A stretch of 64,000 bases of DNA from Buttiauxella agrestis ATCC 33320 (GTDB lineage Bacteria; Pseudomonadota; Gammaproteobacteria; Enterobacterales; Enterobacteriaceae). Below the pieces are notes generated by a model. It did not search any database and was not told where the DNA came from. It saw only the letters and a program-made list of their open reading frames with translations. Where the stretch lies: the NCBI GenBank assembly GCA_024169445.1, contig JALKFA010000001.1, positions 2,790,001 to 2,854,000 of the forward strand, written 5' to 3'. The translations under genes were made by a program, and so were the position numbers. Each line of letters opens with the position of its first letter. Position 1 is the stretch's first letter. This document shows positions 28,496 to 36,230 of the stretch, one piece after another.

Positions 28496-29329
28496 TCAGG
28501 ATTCTGGAGGGACTGACATCTCTCTGTATTTAGCCAGTACCGGGTTGTTAACATCTTGCGGATTTTGCAGATCCCACAATCCACGGTTAATACCATCATT
28601 AACCAGATAAATAACTCCTGTTTCAATCGCTGACATCAGACACATCATCACCGGTTCATTGGTGGTATAGCCGATTTCACCTTCCAGCAGTCGTTGGTAA
28701 TCCACGAAGCGGAATACCCCAGCCTGCACTTCATAAGACAAAATCGTTTTACTGGTATTCACCGATGAAAGCACTTCACCGGTACTCACGTTAACCACAC
28801 GTAGGTTCACGGCAATTTGGTCCAGTTGATATTGAGTTTCGCCACCGATACCGAAGTACCGCGCGCCAACACCGCCTGATTTCACATTGCTTTCATAACC
28901 GATGATTGAACCTTCAACCATTACGTTTGCCGCAACCAGTGATTGCAAAGGCATACGGTTATTCTCGGCTACAGTTCCATTTTCCTGCGCTGCACGAATG
29001 ATCTTACGTTCGTTGAGCAAGTTTTGCAGGCCCTGACGTTCCAGAGGAATAAACCAGCGAGAATCTTTTAATGCTGTGACCAGCATGGATGTTGCACTCT
29101 GTGGTACCGCGGTCGAGAAGTTACTTGCTGGATAAGGTTTAAATTGCCCAGTTTCATCTTGAATATTATATACCGAGACAAACAGTTTCCCTTTTGCTGG
29201 TGGCAAATGGGTTAAGTCACGATAACTTTGCGCACGAGGCAAAAGTGTAGGTTTCGCAGCTTCTTTAGGTGGTGCCGTTAAACAACCACTTAATAAACAC
29301 ACTGCTACGATGAGAAGTAAACGCTGCAT
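28496..29329 (-). CDS. csgG: Curli secretion channel lipoprotein CsgG
   Basis: CsgG forms the nonameric outer-membrane pore that exports curli subunits. The 277-residue length equals E. coli CsgG. The lipoprotein signal ends in LLSGC (Cys near residue 16), followed by LTAPPKEA. The central constriction region (near YNIQDETGQFKPYPASNFS) and the beta-barrel repeats are conserved. It is the last gene of csgDEFG and converges on ycdZ. Confidence 0.96.
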   Translation of the reverse strand: MQRLLLIVAVCLLSGCLTAPPKEAAKPTLLPRAQSYRDLTHLPPAKGKLFVSVYNIQDETGQFKPYPASNFSTAVPQSATSMLVTALKDSRWFIPLERQGLQNLLNERKIIRAAQENGTVAENNRMPLQSLVAANVMVEGSIIGYESNVKSGGVGARYFGIGGETQYQLDQIAVNLRVVNVSTGEVLSSVNTSKTILSYEVQAGVFRFVDYQRLLEGEIGYTTNEPVMMCLMSAIETGVIYLVNDGINRGLWDLQNPQDVNNPVLAKYREMSVPPES

Positions 29330-29370
29330 GATGTTTATCCTTAAATACTTTTTTGATTATTTAATTTCCA

Positions 29371-29787
29371 CTAGAAATCAGTGGAATTATTTTGTAAGCC
29401 TGCAACCTGGATAGTCGATACTTTTCCTGTTTTACGGTCAGTGACATTTAACTGTAGCTGTCCGTCAGTGTTTGCAATATCGACGATAAAATCATTAGTG
29501 ATCATGCGACCCGGTTTGCCAGTATTAATATTGCTTAGCAACCCGCCAAGAAGTTGTGACTGAATAGCTTGAGTAAAGTTGTCCAGTGCTGACGGTGTTT
29601 CGATACCAAAATCATCGTCATAACTAGGGTCTTTATACGAGTTTTGAGCTTGCGCCTCATTAAGTAAGAAGGACCCATTATTGGGGTTGCCACCAAAATT
29701 TGGGTTAGTGAACTGAAAAGTCATATTGCCTCCCCAGGACAAAGGGGATATCAGCAGTAAAGAAATAACTGCATGAGTGATACGCAT
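29371..29787 (-). CDS. csgF: Curli assembly/nucleation factor CsgF
   Basis: CsgF plugs into the CsgG pore and helps attach the CsgB nucleator at the cell surface. The 138-residue product has a Sec signal (about 1-19), followed by the pore-inserting N-terminal motif [20 protein letters not shown], as in E. coli. The rest is a small beta-rich C-terminal domain. It lies 41 bp upstream of csgG and 9 bp downstream of csgE in csgDEFG. Confidence 0.95.
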   Translation of the reverse strand: MRITHAVISLLLISPLSWGGNMTFQFTNPNFGGNPNNGSFLLNEAQAQNSYKDPSYDDDFGIETPSALDNFTQAIQSQLLGGLLSNINTGKPGRMITNDFIVDIANTDGQLQLNVTDRKTGKVSTIQVAGLQNNSTDF

Positions 29788-29796
29788 GACAGCCTC

Positions 29797-30186
29797 CTAA
29801 AATTCGTCGCTGGTTAAATCACCGGTACTTAACAATGTTTTGTCAATTTGTCGGCGCTTAATCGCTTCTGCGGTTTGGACCAGTGCGATAGTGACATTAC
29901 GGTCAAAATCACGTTTAGAGGGGAATAAGAACGACTGAAATATGACGTCCTGATCAACGGTAATGGTTATCCAGCTCCCCCAACGGGCACTGGGGCGCTC
30001 ATTGATGGTTAAGGTTCCGGTAAAACTGCTTTCCCACTTGTCACTAAAGGCACGATAAAACTCATGCCCCACCGAAGAAACGGTATGATCCGTTAATAAT
30101 CCAGGAACCTCGACTTCAACGGCGCGAACGCCGTTGGAGGTCCAGACTAATACTGACGCTAGCAGTAAAGCAGTTTGTAATTTCAT
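29797..30186 (-). CDS. csgE: Curli specificity factor CsgE
   Basis: CsgE is the periplasmic cap of the CsgG channel and directs curlin subunits to it. The 129-residue length fits the family. A Sec signal occupies about residues 1-22 and the mature part contains [19 protein letters not shown] and [14 protein letters not shown], both conserved. It starts four bases after csgD ends, so translation is probably coupled. Confidence 0.95.
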   Translation of the reverse strand: MKLQTALLLASVLVWTSNGVRAVEVEVPGLLTDHTVSSVGHEFYRAFSDKWESSFTGTLTINERPSARWGSWITITVDQDVIFQSFLFPSKRDFDRNVTIALVQTAEAIKRRQIDKTLLSTGDLTSDEF

Positions 30187-30190
30187 CGCC

Positions 30191-30856
30191 TTATCGCCTG
30201 AGATTATCGTTTGCCCAGGAAACAGCCTGAGTGCGATTTTTTACAGATATCTTCTTGAAAAGATTGTAGAGATGCGTTTTTACCGTGTTTTCACTTATAA
30301 ATAACGACTGGGCGATTTCAATATTGGATGCCCCAATACGCAATTTATTAAGTATTTCCTTTTCACGGTGAGTCAAAAGAGATGACTCGACGTTATTGAA
30401 ACGGTAGTTCCCTGAGTGATTAATAAGGTAACTTGCTAATTTCTGAGAAAAATAGCACTCTCCGGCCATTACGCCTCGAATACCTTCTACCACACGTGGC
30501 TCTTCCTCTGACATGTAAAATACGCCGTTTATATGCGGCCAGTTTTCTATGTCACGGAATTGATACTCTTCAGGAGTGTTAAGTAACAACAGCTTAATAC
30601 TGTTATGTTTGCGACTTAAGTTATCTTGCCAATAGTTAATCAGCTTTTTATCGGCTTCAACCATATCGAAAAGCACCACTAAATTACCCACGACATCTTC
30701 AAGAGAGCGTTGAATATTATGGAGTTTCCCATTGATAGAGAGTGAAGACTTTAGATGCTGTAATAACGCAGTCGCTTGTAGCGAGGGTTTAGTGATCAAC
30801 AATAAAGTTTGAGCATTTAACGCCTGGCTATTCATTGTATGGACTTCATTAAACAT
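30191..30856 (-). CDS. csgD: Biofilm master regulator CsgD
   Basis: CsgD is a LuxR/FixJ-type transcription factor that activates csgBAC and other biofilm genes. The chosen start gives 221 residues, about five more than E. coli because of a small insertion after MFNEVHTM. An earlier in-frame ATG at 30886 is unlikely. The receiver-like N-terminal domain lacks the normal phosphorylation-site cluster, as known for CsgD. The LuxR helix-turn-helix [20 protein letters not shown] plus [16 protein letters not shown] is intact near residues 154-190. Confidence 0.95.
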   Translation of the reverse strand: MFNEVHTMNSQALNAQTLLLITKPSLQATALLQHLKSSLSINGKLHNIQRSLEDVVGNLVVLFDMVEADKKLINYWQDNLSRKHNSIKLLLLNTPEEYQFRDIENWPHINGVFYMSEEEPRVVEGIRGVMAGECYFSQKLASYLINHSGNYRFNNVESSLLTHREKEILNKLRIGASNIEIAQSLFISENTVKTHLYNLFKKISVKNRTQAVSWANDNLRR

Positions 30857-31644
30857 GATGAAACTCCATCCGAGTTTGCGCATCAACCAGCTGAATTAAC
30901 AGAAAGTTAATTCACCAGAGGTACTGATAGATGCTGCACTGCTGTGTTTGAAATTAATGTAACACGGTCAAATAACGCTAAGTTGCGTCCTGACTTAATG
31001 TGTTAAACAAAATGTTACTGCTGATTTCAATCTAGCGGTTACTAATCTTAAAGCAAGTGTTAAAGCTGTTACAAAATGTAACTGTAGATATTAAAATGTT
31101 GCAATACACTTTTTTTGTTATTTAGTTTTAATACTAAAGTTGTACACATATTATAAATTGCATAGTTTTAAAAATCATACAAATGATTGTATATAATTGA
31201 ATTAAATCAAGTTTTTGATTTTTGTTTTGAGCGTGACTGGTCTTAACATATGTAAATAGTGAATGTTACATTGCGCGTTAGGATGATTCTTAAGGAAAAT
31301 AATCTTCGTGACAGGGCCCCCTTAAAAATTGCCTGGAACGCCGCGGGAAACCCAACCAGGCGGCAAAATACAGTGTGGTTGGCGAGGCGGTTTAAAAGCT
31401 TGCAAGCTAATTAATATGATCAATCCTGAACCCTTTGTTGTATTTGATTTTTTTTATACGACTCATACTTTGTAATGAGTGGAAATATAAAAATACAACG
31501 TGCGGGTGAGATATTTTAAATGTTTCGCCAGACATACTCAGTTCCGTAACGCAGAAATAACTTTTCATCGTTAGCGTTAACAAAAGTAAATGTGTGATGT
31601 TTTAAGATGCAATTAGTAGATGTATTCAGGCCCAGGGTGACAAC
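30857..31644. promoter_or_regulatory. Divergent csgD/csgB regulatory region
   Basis: This 788-bp non-coding, AT-rich spacer is where E. coli places RpoS, OmpR, IHF, H-NS, CpxR and MlrA control of csgD. Visible items are GTTACAAAATGTAAC near 31067-31081, an OmpR-like inverted motif; a CsgD box at 31503-31513; and a GC-rich block at about 31312-31400 with GCCTGG/CCAGGC and CCAACC/GGTTGG pairs in an otherwise AT-rich setting. No gene was found in it. Confidence 0.8.
31503..31513 (+). promoter_or_regulatory. CsgD-binding box upstream of csgB
   Basis: CGGGTGAGATA fits the reported CsgD consensus CGGGKGAGNKA at every position. It lies about 130 bp before the csgB start, similar to its position in E. 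coli. Confidence 0.8.
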
Positions 31645-32100
31645 ATGAAAAACAGATCGTTATTAGTGATGTTAGCATTGTTGGGTGCGCCTGGTTATGT
31701 TATTGCGAGTAATCCAGATCTTGCAAAATCAGAATATAACTTTGCGATTAACGAATTAAGTAGAGCATCGTTAAATCAGGCAGCAATAATTGGGCAACAT
31801 GGCAACAATAATAATGCCAATGTTGACCAAAATGGAACCCGGCAAGTAGCACTGGTCTCTCAGACTGGGTCTGGGAACAGAGCTAACGTCGACCAATCAG
31901 GGAGTTATAACTTTGCTTATGTTGCGCAATCAGGCTACGGCAATGATGCAGATATACAGCAAACGTCATTTGGTAATGCCGCTCTTATTATTCAGCAAGG
32001 CTCGGGTAATAAGGCAAGCATTATTCAACAAGGCACACAGAAGTCGGCAGTTGTAGTTCAGAAACAGTCTCAAATGGCGGTACGCGTTATTCAACGATAA
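31645..32100 (+). CDS. csgB: Curlin nucleator CsgB
   Basis: CsgB is the minor curli subunit that anchors to the cell and nucleates CsgA polymerisation. The 151-residue protein equals the E. coli length. A Sec signal covers about 1-21, followed by five imperfect repeats of the X6-QX-G-X-N-X-A type, for example IIGQHGNNNNANVDQNG and YVAQSGYGNDADIQQTS. The basic C-terminal repeat (KASIIQQGTQKSAVVVQKQS) is present, as needed for surface anchoring. It is the first gene of csgBAC, preceded by a CsgD box. Confidence 0.95.
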   Translation: MKNRSLLVMLALLGAPGYVIASNPDLAKSEYNFAINELSRASLNQAAIIGQHGNNNNANVDQNGTRQVALVSQTGSGNRANVDQSGSYNFAYVAQSGYGNDADIQQTSFGNAALIIQQGSGNKASIIQQGTQKSAVVVQKQSQMAVRVIQR

Positions 32101-32147
32101 TACACGACCATTTAGACTTACATTCTCAATACGATGGGGGCTTTACC

Positions 32148-32570
32148 ATGAACTTTTTCAAAATCGCAGCATTAGCAGCAGTGGTTGTTTCAGGTAGCGC
32201 AATGGCAGTATTCCCACAATTCCCTAGCCATGGTCCAGATTCTACAATGAAAGTGTATCAGCAAGGTGCGGGTAACAACGTTACTGCGCTACAAGCTGAT
32301 GCCAAAGATTCGACTGTTGATATCAAACAATATGGCGTGTCAAACGGCGCGAATGTTGGTCAGGGTGCTGACGATTCAACAATCACACTTCTGCAAGATG
32401 GTTTTGGAAACAATGCCACCATCGCTCAATGGAGTGCTGAAGATTCCACTATTGACGTGAAACAATATGGTGGACTGAATGGAGCAAATGTTAATCAAAC
32501 TGCTAGTGATTCTTCCATTACGCTGACTCAAGCTGGCTTCAACAACCACGCTAACCTTCAGCAGCACTAA
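32148..32570 (+). CDS. csgA: Major curlin CsgA with shortened N-terminal segment
   Basis: CsgA is the main curli amyloid subunit. This one has 140 residues against 151 in E. coli. The signal peptide (to about SGSAMA) is followed directly by only about 11 residues (VFPQFPSHGPD), where E. coli has a 22-residue glycine-rich stretch recognised by CsgG. All five repeats follow: VYQQGAGNNVTALQ, IKQYGVSNGANVGQ, LLQDGFGNNATIAQ, VKQYGGLNGANVNQ and LTQAGFNNHANLQQH. Repeats 2 and 4 contain the gatekeeper-like Asp/Gly pattern. A strong terminator follows before csgC. Confidence 0.94.
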   Translation: MNFFKIAALAAVVVSGSAMAVFPQFPSHGPDSTMKVYQQGAGNNVTALQADAKDSTVDIKQYGVSNGANVGQGADDSTITLLQDGFGNNATIAQWSAEDSTIDVKQYGGLNGANVNQTASDSSITLTQAGFNNHANLQQH

Positions 32571-32590
32571 CAGGTTTTCTGAACTATATA

Positions 32591-32620
32591 AAAACAGGGC
32601 CCTGGCCCTGTTTTTCTTTT
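32591..32620 (+). terminator. Terminator-like hairpin after csgA
   Basis: CAGGGCC/GGCCCTG is followed by TTTTTCTTTT. It lies between csgA and csgC, so it probably limits csgC expression relative to csgBA. Confidence 0.87.
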
Positions 32621-32642
32621 TATAGTGGGAGAGGGAAGAAAT

Positions 32643-32972
32643 ATGCACACCTTATTATTGCTTGCCGCACTCAGTAATCAACTTACCTTTGATACCCAGC
32701 AACAAGGGGAAATCTACACTATTGTGCCAGTGGCGACCTTAACCGAGGATTGCCAATGTACCTTCAAAATGACGGCATTACGTTCAGGCTCTGGCGGGCA
32801 AACTAATAGCAGCCAGAGTAGCCATGTTTTTATCAAGGCCAATGAACCAGCCAAACTTTCACGCCTGAGCCTCAATATTTCTCCGGGAGACAGCGTGACG
32901 ATTACTGTCACTATAACGGATGGAAAAGATATTCATCTTGAAAAACAGTGGGCATCACCAGGAAGCGTTTAA
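32643..32972 (+). CDS. csgC: Curli amyloid inhibitor CsgC
   Basis: CsgC is a small periplasmic immunoglobulin-like chaperone that keeps CsgA from forming amyloid in the periplasm. The 109-residue product (E. coli 110) has a short signal (HTLLLLAALSNQ) and the family's CxC motif in EDCQCTFKM. The ATG at 32643 was chosen by comparison; GAGAGGGAAGAA is the ribosome-binding region and the upstream TTG/ATG-type frame start at 32625 overlaps it. Confidence 0.92.
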   Translation: MHTLLLLAALSNQLTFDTQQQGEIYTIVPVATLTEDCQCTFKMTALRSGSGGQTNSSQSSHVFIKANEPAKLSRLSLNISPGDSVTITVTITDGKDIHLEKQWASPGSV

Positions 32973-33082
32973 TTAATTTCGCGGCAGGTAGAAATTCTTT
33001 CATCTATATACCAGGGTTTAACTGTAGTTCTGGTCACCTGGTGCCGATAACCCTCATATAACCTGGTTGAGGAGTTCCTGAC

Positions 33083-33394
33083 GTGAAAATATCAAACCTA
33101 AGATGTTTCATGCTTTTGCCCATGCTTGCTCTCTGTGTCCCTTTACTTAACGCACATGCCAGCGATGGTGTGATTCATTTTCGGGGCTCTATAGTAGAGG
33201 CTCCCTGTACTTTTTCACAAAGAGAACAATCCGTTAAATTGTCCTGCACACAAGACGGAAAACCAGTGGTGCGAACAGTCGCATTCAACCAACTCAATAA
33301 CTACAAACCTGATAACAACGTCCCGCTAACGACGCAAATTCATTATCTTGATCCCCAGCGCAAACTCGCCGTTCTGGAAGTGACCTACCGTTAA
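33083..33394 (+). CDS. ymdA: Small secreted fimbrial-like protein YmdA
   Basis: The 103-residue protein has a Sec signal (about 1-27, ending NAHAS) followed by a short beta-rich domain. GVIHFRGSIVEAPCTF and a second Cys in KLSCTQDG form the pattern of the N-terminal strand and disulfide of fimbrial subunits, but the protein is much shorter than a pilin. It sits between csgC and the next backbone gene as ymdA does in E. coli, and its length matches. Function is not established. Confidence 0.8.
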   Translation: MKISNLRCFMLLPMLALCVPLLNAHASDGVIHFRGSIVEAPCTFSQREQSVKLSCTQDGKPVVRTVAFNQLNNYKPDNNVPLTTQIHYLDPQRKLAVLEVTYR

Positions 33395-33608
33395 AATCCA
33401 CGGCCTGCTGTTCCGCGGGCCAGAGGATTTATCTCAAGTATTTATTTAATCGCCTTTTTTGTTACAATTCTCAGCCGCTGGAGAAGCCATAGCGCACGAA
33501 ATATCAAAACTTGAGCGAAAATTCTTAAAATTAAGACTTAGTTGATAGTCGGCAACTGTCCCGGGATTAAAATCTGTCGGGCGATTTAGATGAATATGGG
33601 TATCGAGC
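33395..33608. promoter_or_regulatory. Upstream region of the aryl polyene cluster
   Basis: This 214-bp non-coding gap marks the left junction of the cluster. It must hold the apeC promoter. A TTGTTACAATTC stretch near 33461-33472 could be part of one, but no convincing -35/-10 pair, JUMPstart or ops element was identified. Confidence 0.45.
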
Positions 33609-34331
33609 ATGAAGTTAGCGTTTAACGTTGTCGACTGGCAGGCCCGAGCCCCTGGTTTATCTGAAACCGAGGAGTGGCAGGCATGGAGCCAAACCCCCGG
33701 CGCCGTTGATTTTTCAGCTCCGCTTGCAAAAAGCCGCTACTTACCGATGATGACGGCGCGTCGTTTGTCATCAGGAAGCCGTCTTGCCGTTGATTGTGCA
33801 CTGGCAATATTGTCCCGACAGTCAGTTGATGCGCTGGTTTTTGCCAGCCGTCATGGTGAACTTGAAAGAAACTTTCGAATTTTAACTGCGCTGGCGGAAC
33901 AAGAAAGCCTCTCGCCAACGGATTTTGCGATGTCGGTACACAACTCGTCAGTAGGTAATACCACCATTGCAGCCAAAAAAGCCCTGGTGTCATCGTCTGT
34001 TTCTGCGGGCTATGACTCATTTTCCCAGGCATTAATAGAAGTCACATCGCTGCATCATGCCGGGTATAAGCGCGTTTTGCTGGTCGATTTCGATGGTTTG
34101 ATCCCCGAGTTTTATCACCCGCATTTGGCCGGTGACGTGGTCAATTTGCCATTTTCCGTTGCACTGTTATTGGAAAGTGGTTCGCAAATTCAATGCCAAA
34201 CGACACCGAGTCCAATGAGCGAAGGGCAATTTTTACCGCAGGGACTGGCATTTTTGCACAGCTGGTTAAGCTCGCAGCCCACTTTTACTGTTGCCGGTGA
34301 ACGCCTCGCCTGGTGCTGGAGCCGCTGCTAA
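33609..34331 (+). CDS. apeC: APE ketosynthase-like chain length factor
   Basis: The 240-residue protein is a short, N-terminal ketosynthase-like domain. In aryl polyene clusters such proteins act as the chain length factor that pairs with a ketosynthase. The position of the catalytic cysteine is occupied by SVHNSSVGN near residues 111-119, so no condensing activity is expected. The length is normal for this subfamily, so it is not a truncation. Its stop overlaps the next start in TAATG. ape letters follow the gene order recalled from characterised APE clusters; here the order C to R is complete. Confidence 0.85.
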   Translation: MKLAFNVVDWQARAPGLSETEEWQAWSQTPGAVDFSAPLAKSRYLPMMTARRLSSGSRLAVDCALAILSRQSVDALVFASRHGELERNFRILTALAEQESLSPTDFAMSVHNSSVGNTTIAAKKALVSSSVSAGYDSFSQALIEVTSLHHAGYKRVLLVDFDGLIPEFYHPHLAGDVVNLPFSVALLLESGSQIQCQTTPSPMSEGQFLPQGLAFLHSWLSSQPTFTVAGERLAWCWSRC

Positions 34332-35101
34332 TGTGGGCGCGTTTGAAATGGGGCTGGCGGGTGCTTATGACCGGCTGGTTATTTGTTTTATTTGGTAGTG
34401 GTGGCCTGGTGCTGTCGCTGGTTTGGTTTAATTTACTACTATTATTTGTGCGTGATAATGGCAAGCGCCGTGAGATTGCACGTCGAAGCATTGCCGCCAG
34501 TTTCCGATTGTTTTTACGCATCGGACGCGGCCTCGGTGTGTTCGACTATCGCTTCGAAAATTGCGAGCAGTTAACAAACGATCATGGGTGTTTGATTGTT
34601 GCCAACCATCCGACGTTGTTGGATTACGTATTTATTGCTTCTCAGGCGCCGCATATTGGCTGCCTGGTGAAAGCCAGTTTGGTAAACAATCCCTGTTTTC
34701 GAGGCGTGATACGTGCAGCCGATTATCTGGTTAACAGTCAGGGCGAAACGTTACTTCCTGAAAGCCAGAAGCGTATGGCAGCAGGGGAGGCGATACTGAT
34801 TTTCCCGGAAGGCACACGCACACGCCCAGGGGAACCGCTGGTTATCCAGCGCGGTGCGGCTAATATTGCGGTGCGCAGCGGATGTGAATTGCGGCTAGTG
34901 CATATTCATTGCGACCAGCGGTATCTCGATAAACACAGCCGCTGGTATCAGATCCCACAGCACAAGCCAATGATTACCGTGAGTGTCAAACAGCGGATCG
35001 ACAGCCAGAGCTTTATGGTCAATTTAGACGATGCCCCAGGCTTAGCGGCGCGCCGTCTTAGCCAATATTTATGTCAGGAACTGGTTCCTGATTCTCGTTA
35101 A
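34331..35101 (+). CDS. apeD: APE lysophospholipid-acyltransferase-like protein (PlsC family)
   Basis: This 256-residue inner-membrane acyltransferase has a double hydrophobic N-terminus (LVLSLVWFNLLLLF), the NHPTLLDYVF acceptor motif (NHx4D) near residue 96, and FPEGTRTRPGEP near residue 160. These are the two catalytic blocks of the PlsC/LPLAT family. In APE biosynthesis it probably attaches an acyl or polyene chain to a lipid or sugar-lipid acceptor. The ATG overlaps the apeC stop by one base; a GTG at 34313 would add six residues. Confidence 0.88.
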   Translation: MWARLKWGWRVLMTGWLFVLFGSGGLVLSLVWFNLLLLFVRDNGKRREIARRSIAASFRLFLRIGRGLGVFDYRFENCEQLTNDHGCLIVANHPTLLDYVFIASQAPHIGCLVKASLVNNPCFRGVIRAADYLVNSQGETLLPESQKRMAAGEAILIFPEGTRTRPGEPLVIQRGAANIAVRSGCELRLVHIHCDQRYLDKHSRWYQIPQHKPMITVSVKQRIDSQSFMVNLDDAPGLAARRLSQYLCQELVPDSR

Positions 35102-35116
35102 GACTCGGATGGTTAT

Positions 35117-35389
35117 ATGGAATCCTTAGAGACCGATATTAAACAACTCATTATCGATACTTTGAATCTCGAAGAGATAAGCGTTGATGAGATTGAAAGT
35201 GAGGCCGCGTTATTTGGTAATGACGGCCTTGGCCTTGATTCCATTGACGCACTGGAATTAGGACTGGCGGTTAAAAAACGTTATGGTGTGGTGTTATCCG
35301 CCGAAAACGAAGCGATGCGCGAACATTTTTATTCTGTCGCGAATCTCGCCGTATTTATTAAAAGTCAAAACCCTGCGCACAGCGCCTGA
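35117..35389 (+). CDS. apeE: APE acyl carrier protein 1
   Basis: The 90-residue acidic protein is an acyl carrier protein. The phosphopantetheine site is Ser 42 in LGLDSIDALELG. It carries the growing polyene or the aryl starter. A conserved insertion (GNDGLG) before the DSI motif distinguishes it from the housekeeping AcpP. It is followed after 19 bp by a second, differently sequenced ACP. The paired ACPs are typical of APE clusters. Confidence 0.9.
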   Translation: MESLETDIKQLIIDTLNLEEISVDEIESEAALFGNDGLGLDSIDALELGLAVKKRYGVVLSAENEAMREHFYSVANLAVFIKSQNPAHSA

Positions 35390-35408
35390 TTGAAACCACG
35401 AGTACGTT

Positions 35409-35657
35409 ATGAAGAAAGAAGATATTTATCAGGAAGTCACCGGGTTACTGGTTAAGTTATTTGAACTCTCTCCTGAACAAATCACTCCGCAATCTCGTTT
35501 ATACGAAGATTTGGATCTCGATAGTATCGATGCTGTAGATATGGTTGTTCATCTACAAAAGCGCAGCGGTAAAAAAATTAAACCGGAAGATTTTAAATCG
35601 GTACGCACAGTACAGGATGTTGTAGACGCGGTTGAGCGTTTGCATAGCGAGCCGTAA
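35409..35657 (+). CDS. apeF: APE acyl carrier protein 2
   Basis: This second ACP has 82 residues with the phosphopantetheine serine at position 39 in DLDLDSIDAVDM. It is closer to AcpP-type sequences than the first. In APE systems one ACP serves the starter and the other chain extension; which is which here cannot be told. The PPTase at 47288 is the likely modifying enzyme. The next gene starts three bases after the stop. Confidence 0.9.
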   Translation: MKKEDIYQEVTGLLVKLFELSPEQITPQSRLYEDLDLDSIDAVDMVVHLQKRSGKKIKPEDFKSVRTVQDVVDAVERLHSEP

Positions 35658-35660
35658 AGC

Positions 35661-36230
35661 GTGCGGGCAAAACAAGCACTGACGATAGCGGGGGGGCTAG
35701 CCGTAATTGGTTGGCCCTTTGCCGTCTGGTTGGCGATCTCATACCCAAAATTACACATTTTGCTGCCGATCCTTGCGCTGTGTTTTGTGCTGCGTTTATG
35801 TGTGTTACGTGGAAAAACTGGTGCTTTAAGCCGGGCTTTTAAAGGTCTTGCGTGGGCTGGGGCGGTGTTATCACTCGCCAGTATCTGGATGCGAGAAGCG
35901 CAACTGCTACTGTGGTATCCGGTGGTCGTCAATGCGGTGATGCTGACCTTGTTTGGGTCATCATTGTTTACGACGATGTCGCTTATCGAACGCCTGGCGC
36001 GTTGGCGTGAAGGGGATCTGCCGCCTGCGGGCGTGCGTTACACCCGTCGTGTGACACAAGTTTGGTGCCTGTTCTTTATTTTTAACGGCAGTGTCGCCCT
36101 ATGGACGTGCCTTGCGGGCAACATTCATTGGTGGACTCTATGGAATGGAATGGTGAGTTACCTGTTCATGGGCATGTTATTTGCTGCCGAATGGCTGGTC
36201 AGAGTGCGAGTGAAACGTCGCTATGAATAG
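35661..36230 (+). CDS. apeG: APE membrane protein (COG4648 type)
   Basis: The 189-residue protein has about five to six hydrophobic segments (for example LTIAGGLAVIGWPFAVWLAI and MVSYLFMGMLFAAEWLV) with an arginine-rich loop (RLCVLRGKTGALSR). Its start is a GTG, placed right after the apeF stop. Proteins of this kind are constant members of aryl polyene clusters, but their role is unknown; a transport or anchoring part is possible. It overlaps apeH by eight bases. Confidence 0.82.
   Translation: MRAKQALTIAGGLAVIGWPFAVWLAISYPKLHILLPILALCFVLRLCVLRGKTGALSRAFKGLAWAGAVLSLASIWMREAQLLLWYPVVVNAVMLTLFGSSLFTTMSLIERLARWREGDLPPAGVRYTRRVTQVWCLFFIFNGSVALWTCLAGNIHWWTLWNGMVSYLFMGMLFAAEWLVRVRVKRRYE

Noticed and set aside
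31645-32570. csgB/csgA internal repeats as a CRISPR-like array
   Set aside because: The repeats are in-frame amyloid motifs within coding sequence, not equal-length direct repeats with spacers.
33609-34331. apeC as a truncated ketosynthase pseudogene
   Set aside because: 240 residues with a missing Cys is the normal form of the aryl polyene chain length factor and the frame is tightly coupled to apeD.
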